A DNA stretch of 9,975 bases from CAYJPV01 sp964396055 (GCA_964396055.1 CAYNDV010000160.1:1-9975); one strand, 5' to 3'. Shown: positions 1-7,500, counted from the first letter of the stretch. Notes: generated by a model from the sequence alone, not told the origin. Numbers and translations: made by a program.

Positions 1-157
1 CGGGTCCGGCGGCAGGCACAGGCGCCTGGGGCGGTGCCTGCACCGACGCCTGGGCTGCGAGCGGCGCCGGCGGGGCTCCGCCGGCGACGAAGGTGAGCCC
101 GCAGACGGCCGCCATGGTGAGCGCCGCCCCGGCGGCGCGTCGAGTCGCGTCACGCAT
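1..157 (-). CDS. N-terminus of an exported protein, cut by the left window edge
   Basis: Only the first 52 codons are present; the reading frame is still open at base 1. Translation from the ATG at 157 gives a short Arg-containing n-region (MRDATRR), a hydrophobic stretch of Ala, Leu, Val and Phe (about residues 8-27), and then a Pro/Ala/Gln-rich segment with a plausible cleavage site after AQA near residue 37. This is a typical signal peptide followed by a low-complexity linker, so the product is probably periplasmic, outer-membrane or secreted. A near-perfect Shine-Dalgarno (GGAGGA, 166-161) lies 3 nt before the ATG and supports this start, although the spacing is short. The same Shine-Dalgarno is one arm of a 13-bp inverted repeat. 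The gene begins 53 nt after the stop of the 114-aa gene and may be co-transcribed with it. The mature domain lies outside the window, so the function is unknown. Confidence 0.65.
   Translation of the reverse strand, partial: MRDATRRAAGAALTMAAVCGLTFVAGGAPPAPLAAQASVQAPPQAPVPAAGP
65..86. repeat. 9-bp inverted repeat inside the leftmost coding region
   Basis: CGCCGGCGG (65-73) and CCGCCGGCG (78-86) are exact reverse complements around a 4-nt loop. They lie in the Pro/Ala part of the signal-peptide region, about 70-90 nt into the mRNA. The fold would be very stable, but Gly/Ala/Pro codons in GC-rich DNA often make such repeats by chance. Confidence 0.35.
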
Positions 158-193
158 ATGTCCTCCAGGGGTTCAGGAATCCCTGGAGGACAT
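158..193 (-). promoter_or_regulatory. Perfect 13-bp inverted repeat enclosing the Shine-Dalgarno of the leftmost gene
   Basis: Bases 158-170 (ATGTCCTCCAGGG) and 181-193 (CCCTGGAGGACAT) are exact reverse complements with a 10-nt loop. Read as minus-strand mRNA, the 5' arm carries an anti-Shine-Dalgarno (UCCUCC) and the 3' arm carries GGAGGA. The repeat ends directly against the AUG at 157. The folded RNA would bury the ribosome-binding site. As DNA, the same sequence could be an operator for a dimeric regulator. No T-tract follows on either strand, so an intrinsic terminator is less likely. Confidence 0.6.
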
Positions 194-210
194 CATCGCA
201 TCAAACTGGA

Positions 211-555
211 TTATTCGCCGTCCGGGGCTTTCTCGCAGTACTTCCAGAGTGGTCCCTTGTCTGCAGCAGCAGGGCACGTGACAGTGTCGCTTGCGCTTTC
301 AGCAACGGTCTTGGTCACCACGCCGGATACGGCCAACTGGTTGGCTGTTATGCCCAGCCGATGGGCCTCAATCAGCACTCGGCGGCGGTCGTTTGACCAG
401 TCCAGATCCGGGTACTTCTGCCGGGCGGCTGTCACGGTATTCGTGTAGTGCTCGAACCAGTACTCCACCGCCTCCGGCAGGATCTCCGCCTTGCAGTGCT
501 TCGCCGCCACCATCAGAATCTCTGTGACCACGTACTTGACATCTGGCTCCGCCAT
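211..555 (-). CDS. Hypothetical 114-aa cytoplasmic protein
   Basis: I do not recognise the family. The ATG at 555 has a good Shine-Dalgarno (AAGGAGA, 567-561) about 6 nt upstream, and the gene ends in TAA at 211. There is no signal peptide or membrane segment. Residues 1-37 (MAEPDVKYVV...EYWFEHY) and 40-76 look helical, with an acidic/aromatic patch EYWFEHY at 31-37 and a basic run NDRRR at 55-59. The segment ANQLAVSGVVTKTVAE (71-86) resembles a small recognition-helix-like turn, but I cannot call it DNA-binding. Cysteines are at 21, 94 and 107. The gene starts 43 nt after the kinase stop and precedes the exported protein by 53 nt, so it could belong to the kinase transcript. Normal codon use, a clean start and a Shine-Dalgarno support a real gene. 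Confidence 0.7.
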   Translation of the reverse strand: MAEPDVKYVVTEILMVAAKHCKAEILPEAVEYWFEHYTNTVTAARQKYPDLDWSNDRRRVLIEAHRLGITANQLAVSGVVTKTVAESASDTVTCPAAADKGPLWKYCEKAPDGE

Positions 556-598
556 GTCTCTCTCCTTGATTGGGTTGCTCCTCCGACACGATGTACCC

Positions 599-3154
599 CT
601 ACGATCGGTAGCCGGTCTGCGCCGAGATCAGGCAACTGCGCAACTCCGCCAGCGACGGCAAGCGCCCGTGCACGCTCAAGAGGCGACGCAGTTGCCCGTC
701 GAGCCGGACCGGTGGCGCTGGCGGAGCCCCCCGATCCGCGAAGTCCCGCGTTCCTGTCGCGGCCTCGTACAACGAGAGCGTCAGCGCCCACGCATCGAAT
801 CCAGGAGACGGCAGGGCGCCCTCGAACGCCGCCGGCGGCAGGTAGGCTGGCGTGCCCACGAGGTGGCCGGTCTTCGTGCGGACGCGGACGCTGACCGCCT
901 CCGCGTCGCCGGCAACTGGGCGCACCCTGGCGCCCGGGGCATCGGCGTCGCTCCCCCAGTCCGCGGCTTCTTCGAGCACCCGCGCCAGGCCGAAATCCAG
1001 CAGCTTCGGGATGCCGTCCGCCGTGAACCCGATGTTGCTGGGTTTGACATCGCGGTGCAGCACGCCGGCCTGGTGCATGTATGCCAGCGCCCCGACCAGC
1101 CGGAGCCCCAGGTCCGCCACGGCGACGGGCGTCAGCGGACCTGCTCGCAGGCGATCGGCCAGCGTGCCGCCTTCGAGGTACTCCACCACCAGCACGGGCA
1201 CGCCGCGCCAAGCTTCGAACCCGTGGATGTGCGCCAGGTTCGGATGGACCACCGACGCCATCGTCCGCGCCTCGGACCGGATGCGGCGCGCCGCATCGGG
1301 CAGTACGCGCGGCAGCGTCTTGAGCGCGACGGCCCGGCCCAGCGTGAGGTCGGTGGCGCGGTAGACGACGCCCATCCCGCCGGTGCCCAGCCGTCGCTCG
1401 ACCCTGAATTTCCCCAGGAGCACGGACGGCAGCACCGCCGCGCCGAGCACCTGGCTACACGTGCAGCGGTCCGCGCTCGTGTCGAATACCAGCCCGCAGC
1501 CGTCGCATTCGAGCGCGTAGGACTCGTCGCCAGCGGCATCGGCGGTCACGCCCGCGGCATGCCGCGCGTCGACACGCGCCAGTCCGGTGGCCAACGACGC
1601 GGCTACCGCCTGGAGCAGCATCCGGTTCTCCTTCGTGTAGGGCGTATCACTGCGCTTGGCCCCCAGGGCCAGCACGGCCGCCAATTTCGCGTCCGCGCCG
1701 GGCACCGGGACCAGCAGCCGGGTGTCTCCATCACCGAGCCACTCCTGCTCGTCGGCCGGCAGCAGGCGGACGAGCGACGCGACATTGGCCGCGTCACAGA
1801 CGATCGGCTCCGGTGAGGACGAGAGCATCGCCACCAGCGCGGTGTCCGCCTCGAGCGGGCGGATGGTCCCGGCAAGCGGGACGTACCGGGTGCCGTCGGG
1901 CAGCCGGCCCAGGACCGCCACGCGCTCCGGGTGGAGGGCGCCATCGATTTCGACGGCGACCGCCGTGGCAAGGTCGCGTGGCGTGTCAGCGGTGCGGGCC
2001 AGTTCCGCGATTGCGGTGACAAGTGCCGCCGGGTCGTGCCGTTCGCGGAAGAACCGCTGGTCCACAAAACGGATAACGACGGGGCGGCTCTTCCAGAACA
2101 CCCAGCCCACGGCGGCGACGGCAGCCAGCCGCATGACCACGGGGCCGCCCAGCAGATCGGCCACCGTCGCGTCGCGGTGCCGGTACACGTAGACGCCAAT
2201 GGCCAGCAGCGGGACGACCGACACGGCCAGCAGCGTGAAGCGGGCCAGGAGGTACTGCAGCGCCCGGCGCAGCACCAGCCGCACGTCCAGCACACCTGTG
2301 GCCAGCACGGCGTACGCCGTGGTCACGGGAATCGACAGCAGGCCGCCGTACACCAGCCAGTCGTAACGCGGCAGCGTGTCGTCGGTGTGGAGACCCAGCC
2401 CGAGTTGGATCATGCCCACGATGGACACCAGGATGAGCGGCGCGAACCCCGCGGCAACGGCCCACGCGAAGAACTGCGCCTTGCGGCGCGCCTGGCCGTG
2501 TGAGTGCCGACCCTTGGCGATGAGCGTCGGCAGGGCCGGCAGCGCGGGTACGAATACCAGCGGCCAGAAGAGCCCGCTCCTCTCGCTGCGGCTGTCGAAG
2601 ACGAATGTCGCCGCGTCTCCCAGCGCGCCGGGCCACAGCCTCACGAGCACGTCGCCCACGAGCAACGCGCCCGCCAGCCAGGCGCATGTGCGGGCGAGCA
2701 TCGCGACCACGCGTTGGACCCGGAGATAGGGCGGCAGCACCGGAAACACCTCAACGAACCGCCAGAAGAACGCGACGAAGAATGTCTCCGGCCGTACGAT
2801 TGTGAGGGCACCGGCCACCGTCGCGAGCCACGCCGGGGCCGCCGGCAACACGGCCCCCATGGCCCGCGACGAGAACGCGGCGGCCACGACGAGGTTGAAG
2901 GCGCCGAGCGCAAGCGCGGCCGGGTCGCGCCGGCCACCGTTCAGCAGCACCGCGGCTGCCACCCCGAACACGGTGAGGTTCGCGATGGTGGCTGCAGCCG
3001 GCACCGTTCCCCCTGGCAGGATGCCACCCGACGCAAGCAGGCCGCCCCACCCGGCCAGGACCTTGGCCGCTGCGATCGCCAGCAGGGCCGCCAGCCACCA
3101 CGGCAACCGGACGAAAGGACTCGTCAGGCGTGCGGCAGCGCTTCGTGCCGGCAA
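599..3154 (-). CDS. Membrane sensor Ser/Thr protein kinase (multi-TM, GAF-like, Cys motif, Hanks-type kinase)
   Basis: Residues 19-355 contain about ten hydrophobic segments. The following DQRFFRERHDPAAL (365-378) and a GAF-like region to about 526 resemble the input half of sensor histidine kinases. A Cys motif (C550, C553, C564, C566) precedes the kinase domain (about 581-851). That domain shows the Gly loop GTGGMG (590-595), Lys612, helix-C Glu628, HRDVKPSN (700-707) and DFG (720-722), so the ATP- and Mg-binding residues and the catalytic Asp702 are all present. It should phosphorylate Ser/Thr on unknown cytoplasmic partners. Oddities: the usual APE Glu is Ala775 (LPPAAFEG), the C-lobe is short, and the fourth Cys is spaced C-x-C instead of the usual C-x2-C. 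The listed start is TTG at 3154 with only a weak GGCAGGG upstream. The frame is open back to a stop at 3329-3331 with no ATG, GTG or TTG. The gene follows the ECF sigma gene by about 220 nt. The kinase call is firm; the start is not. Confidence 0.88.
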   Translation of the reverse strand: MPARSAAARLTSPFVRLPWWLAALLAIAAAKVLAGWGGLLASGGILPGGTVPAAATIANLTVFGVAAAVLLNGGRRDPAALALGAFNLVVAAAFSSRAMGAVLPAAPAWLATVAGALTIVRPETFFVAFFWRFVEVFPVLPPYLRVQRVVAMLARTCAWLAGALLVGDVLVRLWPGALGDAATFVFDSRSERSGLFWPLVFVPALPALPTLIAKGRHSHGQARRKAQFFAWAVAAGFAPLILVSIVGMIQLGLGLHTDDTLPRYDWLVYGGLLSIPVTTAYAVLATGVLDVRLVLRRALQYLLARFTLLAVSVVPLLAIGVYVYRHRDATVADLLGGPVVMRLAAVAAVGWVFWKSRPVVIRFVDQRFFRERHDPAALVTAIAELARTADTPRDLATAVAVEIDGALHPERVAVLGRLPDGTRYVPLAGTIRPLEADTALVAMLSSSPEPIVCDAANVASLVRLLPADEQEWLGDGDTRLLVPVPGADAKLAAVLALGAKRSDTPYTKENRMLLQAVAASLATGLARVDARHAAGVTADAAGDESYALECDGCGLVFDTSADRCTCSQVLGAAVLPSVLLGKFRVERRLGTGGMGVVYRATDLTLGRAVALKTLPRVLPDAARRIRSEARTMASVVHPNLAHIHGFEAWRGVPVLVVEYLEGGTLADRLRAGPLTPVAVADLGLRLVGALAYMHQAGVLHRDVKPSNIGFTADGIPKLLDFGLARVLEEAADWGSDADAPGARVRPVAGDAEAVSVRVRTKTGHLVGTPAYLPPAAFEGALPSPGFDAWALTLSLYEAATGTRDFADRGAPPAPPVRLDGQLRRLLSVHGRLPSLAELRSCLISAQTGYRS

Positions 3155-3325
3155 CGAGCGGAGCCCTGCCAGGTGGCGCAGGTTCTCGGCAGACGACGGG
3201 CCACCGGTACCAACCCGGACGCGCGCGGCGGAGGCGTCCTGCCCGCCGTCGGCGACGGCGGCGGCCAGGCGCTCCAGGTCGGGCGCTGAGGATCGGCCCA
3301 GGTGGTATTGGAGTCGGATGCAGGG

Positions 3326-3354
3326 ATTCTAGACGATCACCGGGCCGCAGGAAA
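3326..3354 (-). promoter_or_regulatory. Weak promoter-like sequence before the kinase gene
   Basis: On the minus strand TAGAAT (3331-3326) resembles a -10 hexamer. Exactly 17 nt upstream lies TTTCCT (3354-3349), a poor -35 with three matches to consensus. It sits in the gap between the sigma and kinase genes. The match could easily be chance, and promoter consensus in this type of organism is poorly known. Confidence 0.2.
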
Positions 3355-3375
3355 CGGGGCGTGCGGGACTCTTCG

Positions 3376-4032
3376 TCAGCGAGTCGGTCCCGCCGCCTCC
3401 CCCATCAGCGTCGCCAGGCGGACCAGCGCCCGGCTCACCGCCACGCGCGCGGCGTCGGGCGACGGCTTGTCGAGCAGCAGCGCCACCTGTTCGTAGCTGT
3501 AGCCCATCTCGATGCGCGCGACGACCGCCTGCTGGTCGTCGGGGCGCAGCGACGCGAGCGCCTGACGATAGCGCGCCGCGGTCTCGGCGCCAATCGCCTC
3601 GTCGAGCGGTGACGGCGTGCTGCCGTCCGCGAGCTCGGGCGCCAGTTCGACGGCCTCGGGGCGCCGCATCACGCGCCGGTGTTCGTCGCGAATCCGATTG
3701 AGCACGGCCTGGCGAAGGTAGGCCTGCAGCGCGCCGCGGTGGCGCGGCTCGAACCGGTCGAGCCGCTCGAAGACGTTCATCGCCGCGTCGTGCACCACGT
3801 CGGTGGTGTCGCCACGGTCGCGGCCCCGTCTCGGCAGGCGCCCGTGGGCCCAGCGTTTCAGCCGGGGCAGGTGCCTCGCAAACAACTGGTCGAGCGCGTC
3901 GCGGTCGCCGGCCCGGGCCCGGCGCAGGAGCTGCAACGAGGTGCAGCTCTCGAGAGCCGGGCTCCCAGGCCGTTCGGCGGCCGCGGCGCGAGGAGGATCG
4001 ATGTCGCCCACAGGAGGATTCCCGCGGGCCAT
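3376..4032 (-). CDS. ECF-type RNA polymerase sigma factor (sigma-70 family)
   Basis: The 218-aa product has the two-domain layout of ECF sigma factors. Region 2 is about residues 34-121 (LLRRARAGDRDALDQLF..., then DTTDVVHDAAMNVFERLDRF at 75-94 and AYLRQAVLNRIRDEHRR at 104-120), which binds core polymerase and the -10 element. Region 4 is about 152-212, with LRPDDQQAVVARIEMGYSYEQVA and the recognition helix near 190-205. Residues 1-33 are a Pro/Ala/Arg-rich extension outside the family core. No anti-sigma factor gene is adjacent. A membrane Ser/Thr kinase gene follows on the same strand, a pairing common in Acidobacteriota. The ATG at 4032 lies 15 nt after the hemerythrin stop and has no visible Shine-Dalgarno, which fits translational coupling or a start further in, such as TTG at codon 33. 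The target promoters cannot be read from this window. Confidence 0.88.
   Translation of the reverse strand: MARGNPPVGDIDPPRAAAAERPGSPALESCTSLQLLRRARAGDRDALDQLFARHLPRLKRWAHGRLPRRGRDRGDTTDVVHDAAMNVFERLDRFEPRHRGALQAYLRQAVLNRIRDEHRRVMRRPEAVELAPELADGSTPSPLDEAIGAETAARYRQALASLRPDDQQAVVARIEMGYSYEQVALLLDKPSPDAARVAVSRALVRLATLMGEAAGPTR
3928..3949. repeat. 8-bp inverted repeat near the 5' end of the sigma-factor gene
   Basis: GAGCTGCA (3928-3935) and TGCAGCTC (3942-3949) are exact reverse complements around a 6-nt loop. They lie at codons 28-35, just where the conserved region 2 begins, and are followed by a 10-bp palindrome CTCTCGAGAG (3947-3956). In the mRNA this would form a hairpin early in the coding region. 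It may be chance. Confidence 0.3.
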
Positions 4033-4047
4033 TCTACACTGGTGGGC

Positions 4048-4455
4048 CTAGCGCGCCCCCACCTGCTGGAGCGCCGGCACGTACTGGCGGTCGGTGCCCT
4101 GGATATGCCCCCGCAGCCAGTCGCTCAGGAAGCTCATCACGCCGATCGACAACCCGATCTGGTTCTTCTCGTACTTCGCCCGGAACTCCAGCACCTGCCT
4201 CACGAAGGCCATGTGCTCCGCCCGGTGCGCGGCCAGGCCGGGGTACTTCTGCTGCTCCATCAACTTCTCTTCCGCCGTGAAGTGGAACTGCGTGTAGGCT
4301 ACCAGCCCGTCGATGATCTTGCCGATCGCGTCCTTGCCCCGTCCCTGCTGCATGGCGGCGTCGAGGTCATTGATCATGGACACCAGTTTCTGGTGCTGCC
4401 GGTCGATCTCCGGCAGGTTCAGGGCCAGCTTGTCCGTCCAGGTGATGAGTGCCAT
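4048..4455 (-). CDS. Bacteriohemerythrin
   Basis: This is a single-domain, non-heme di-iron O2-binding protein of 135 aa, a typical length for the family, with no signal peptide. All seven expected iron ligands can be placed: H21 (DRQH), H58 and E62 (HFTAEE), H77 and H81 (HRAEH), and H117 and D122 (HIQGTD). The N-terminal ITWTDKLALNLPEIDRQH is also characteristic. The ATG at 4455 was chosen because the domain begins immediately after it and a GGGAG lies about 9 nt upstream. The frame stays open to 4518, but those 21 residues are Arg/Pro-rich and unlike the family. Likely roles are O2 binding, storage, delivery or sensing in the cytoplasm. It is the first gene of the apparent hemerythrin-sigma-kinase group, and its 5' leader holds a strong hairpin. 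Confidence 0.93.
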   Translation of the reverse strand: MALITWTDKLALNLPEIDRQHQKLVSMINDLDAAMQQGRGKDAIGKIIDGLVAYTQFHFTAEEKLMEQQKYPGLAAHRAEHMAFVRQVLEFRAKYEKNQIGLSIGVMSFLSDWLRGHIQGTDRQYVPALQQVGAR

Positions 4456-4481
4456 CGGCGCGCGCTCCCGCATGAAGGTAC

Positions 4482-4515
4482 GGTCCGCCCCGCGCCGACG
4501 GGCGCATGGCGGACC
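4482..4515 (-). promoter_or_regulatory. Long hairpin in the leader of the hemerythrin gene
   Basis: GGTCCGCC (4482-4489) pairs exactly with GGCGGACC (4508-4515). Inside them GCGCC (4492-4496) pairs with GGCGC (4501-4505) around the tetraloop GACG, leaving a symmetric 2x2 internal loop. The hairpin lies about 27 nt upstream of the hemerythrin ATG. It could be a leader structure, an operator, or an end signal for the upstream giant gene. No T-tract follows, so intrinsic termination is not well supported. Confidence 0.45.
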
Positions 4516-4538
4516 CATACACGGTCCTGCACGGGAGA

Positions 4539-4557
4539 ATCGGCAGGGTGCGCCGAT
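4539..4557 (-). terminator. Possible weak stem-loop after the giant surface-protein gene
   Basis: ATCGGC (4539-4544) and GCCGAT (4552-4557) form a 6-bp stem with a 7-nt loop, about 27 nt past the stop of the 1462-aa gene on the minus strand. The following bases (TCTCCC) are pyrimidine-rich but not a U-tract. It could contribute to termination together with the 4482-4515 hairpin, but the evidence is weak. Confidence 0.22.
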
Positions 4558-4583
4558 GCGTGAATCCGCGGCTGCGGCCTCCG

Positions 4584-7500
4584 TTACTTCACGCGGATAC
4601 CCCTGGCCTTTGCGTTGTTCGTTTCCGAGGTCTCGGCAATCGTTGCCGTGCCGTCGGCCACGGCAATCAGGTAGTAGGTCCGGCCGGCTACGGCGCCTGG
4701 CGGGATCTGCACCGCGGTGCCGCCCACGCTCGTCCCGCCCGCGGCCAACTCTGGCAGGGCGCGATCCACCAGCGCCATGTCCGTGTCATCCCACACGGCA
4801 TCCTCCGACCAGAAGATGCGCGTGGTCGACGTCGGAGCCCCCCCCGATCCCAGGTTCCGGGTCGTGTCGGTCACCGTCACGTTCGCCCCGCGGACCCCGG
4901 TCAGGGGCGCCCGCACGACCGTAACCGCCAGGTCGGGCCCCAGCTTCACGGCTTTCGACGCCTTCACGTTGTCGGCCTCGCTCGCCTCGCCGATCACCGC
5001 CGCGTCATCCGCCCGGCCGAGCACGTAGTAGCTGCCGGGCACGGTGCCGGTCGGGATCTCCACACTGGTGGCCCCCGCCGAGTTCTGGCCGGAGTTCAAC
5101 GCGGGCACGGCGCGCCCGCCGAGCCGGACGTCACCCGCATCCCACAACTGGTCCATGGACAGGTAAAAGCCCGTCGTCGAGTCCGGCGCGCGGCCCGGCC
5201 CGAGGTTGCGGGTCGTATCACGCACCGTGATGGTGTCGCCCGGCGACGCACCCGTTGGGACCGTCAGTGCCGACACGATCACATTGACGCCCACGCGCAG
5301 CGGACGCGACGAGGCGTTGTTCGTCTCGTTGCCTTCGGCCACCGCCTCGTCACTGTCGGCTTTCGCGATCAGGAAGTACGGCCCAGGAGCCGTCCCGTCC
5401 GGGATGGTGACGTTGACCGCGCCGGCGCTTGACGCCCCCGCATTCAGATTCGGCACGTCCCGGGCACCCAGCCGTTCGTCCCCTTCGTCCCACGCGGCGT
5501 CCGGGGAGAGATAGATGCCCGTCGAGGAGGGCACCGCGATTCCCTTGCCGATGTTCTTCGTCGTCGTGGCCACCGAGATCGACTGCCCGGGCCCGGCTGA
5601 CGCCGGCCCCGCCATCGCCGTGACGATGAGGTCGGGCGGGAAGTCGAGATAGGTGAAGCCGTCTTCGAGCACGCCCGTCTGCCCGTCCGGGTTGCGCACG
5701 CTCACGTCCACGACGCCGGGCGCGTGAGCCGGTATGTTGCCGGTGATGGTGGCGTCATCGACCACGATGACGGCCGTGGCCGGGACTCCGTCGAAGAACA
5801 GCGTCGCACCAGCCTGGAAGTTCGAACCCGACAACGTGACCGCCGTGCCGCCGGTGCGGAGACCCTCCACCGGGTCAACCACGTCGAGACCCGGCGCGGC
5901 CAGATATGCGAATCCGTCCTCCAGTACGCCCGTCTGCCCGTCGGGATTCCGGACTTCGACGTCTGCCGGTCCCGGCTCGCCCGCTGGCGTCCTGGCCGTG
6001 ATGGTCGTGGCGCTGACCATGCTCACGGACGTGGCCGCTGCGCCGCCCACGAACACCGTGGCCCCCGAGTGGAAGTCGCCGCCCGTGATCGTGATCGTCG
6101 TGCCTCCCGCCTGGGGGCCCGACGCCGGCGTGATGCTGGTCACCGTTGGTGCCGGCACGTAGGAGAAACCGTTGGTCAGGGTGTCGACCTGCCCGTCAGG
6201 ATTGGTCACGTCCACGTCCACTGGCGTGGAGGCCCGCGGATCGATCGGCCGCACCCCGCCGCCCAGCGGGGGCGCGGTGGCGACGATCGTGGTGCTGTCG
6301 AGCACCTCGGCGACTGCCGCCTCGCCCCCAATCGTCACCGTGGCGCCGGCCACGAAGTCCGCGCCTGTGATCGTGACCGTGGTCCCGCCTGCGGCAGGTC
6401 CGGTGTTCGGATCGATGCCCGTCACCGACGGCGGCGCGAAGAACGTGAACCCGCCGGCCAGCGTGGCGACGTCGCCACCGGGACTGGTCACCTCGACGTC
6501 CACCGTGCCCGCGGCGTGGGTGCCCGAGACGGCGGTGATCGTGCTGTCATCGACCACCACCACCTCCGACGCTCCGACGCCGCCGATGGTGACCACCGCT
6601 CCAGCTTCGAATCCGGTTCCGCTGATGGTCACGGCCGTGCCGCCGGCGGTGGGACCGGAGTCGGGGTCAATGCTGCTGACCACGAACGCACCGCCCGGCG
6701 TGACGGCGATCTGATAGAGCCGTGAGCCGGAACAGCCGTTGGCATCGAGCGCCGACACGCTGAAGTTGAACCACCCTCCCGTGGCCGACACCAGCCCGGA
6801 CAGCATGCCGCTGCTGCCGTCGAGCGTCAGCCCGTCCGGCAGTCGCGAGGCCGTCGAGTAGACGTAAGGCGGGGTCCCGCCAGCCGCCAGAATGGTCTGG
6901 CTGTAAGACCTGCCTGTGTGGCCGACTGCCAGCATCTGCGGGGCCAGCGTCATGGCCGGGCAGGACGCCAGCGAGAAGTTGATTCCAGGCGTGGTATCAG
7001 GCGACGTGACCGCGATAGGCGTCCCCAGCGTCTCGGCGCACCCCATACCCCCGCACGGCAGATCCTCGAAGAGTTCCCGCGCGTATCCCGTGAAGTCGGC
7101 GCGGGCGAAGTAGGTACCCGAAGGCAGTCCCCTCAGACCCGCATAGCTGCCCGTCGTCGAGGAGACAAACAACCGCTCAGCAATCGTGCCGCCTTCGTCG
7201 AAGATGTTGACCGAACCGGAGGAAGTAATCGCGATGCCCGCCGAGTCGCGCACGATACCCGCAATCCGCCCGCCCGGATCGAGGGCGAAGTTGATGCCCG
7301 TGAGAGCCGCCTGCGGACCTGCCGGCGCCGGCAGCACGATGGGCGTTCCGGCAGTCGGGTCGCAGCCCAGGCAGGGTCCCGTGTCCCACAGTTCGTCGAT
7401 GAGGCCCTGCTGGTTGGTCGTCCGGGCGAAGTAGGACCCGGCCGGCAGTCCCATCGAGGTATACGAGCCCGACCCGGAGACCGAGCCGATTCGGATTCCG

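Noticed and set aside
158..193. The 13-bp inverted repeat as an intrinsic terminator
   Set aside because: No T-tract follows on either strand, and the 3' arm ends against a start codon with its Shine-Dalgarno inside the stem.
491..1816. Long plus-strand open frame of 441 codons opposite the kinase gene
   Set aside because: It mirrors the kinase coding strand. The product is Arg/Gln/Pro-rich with no recognisable domain, as expected of an antisense shadow in GC-rich DNA.
2504..3289. Plus-strand open frame of 261 codons opposite the kinase membrane region
   Set aside because: The composition is Arg/Gln/Gly-rich with no motif. The opposite strand encodes clear membrane segments with consistent codon use.
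4456..4518. Upstream starts (4518 or 4473) for the hemerythrin
   Set aside because: The added residues are Arg/Pro-rich and unlike the family. The longer start would also translate through the leader hairpin.
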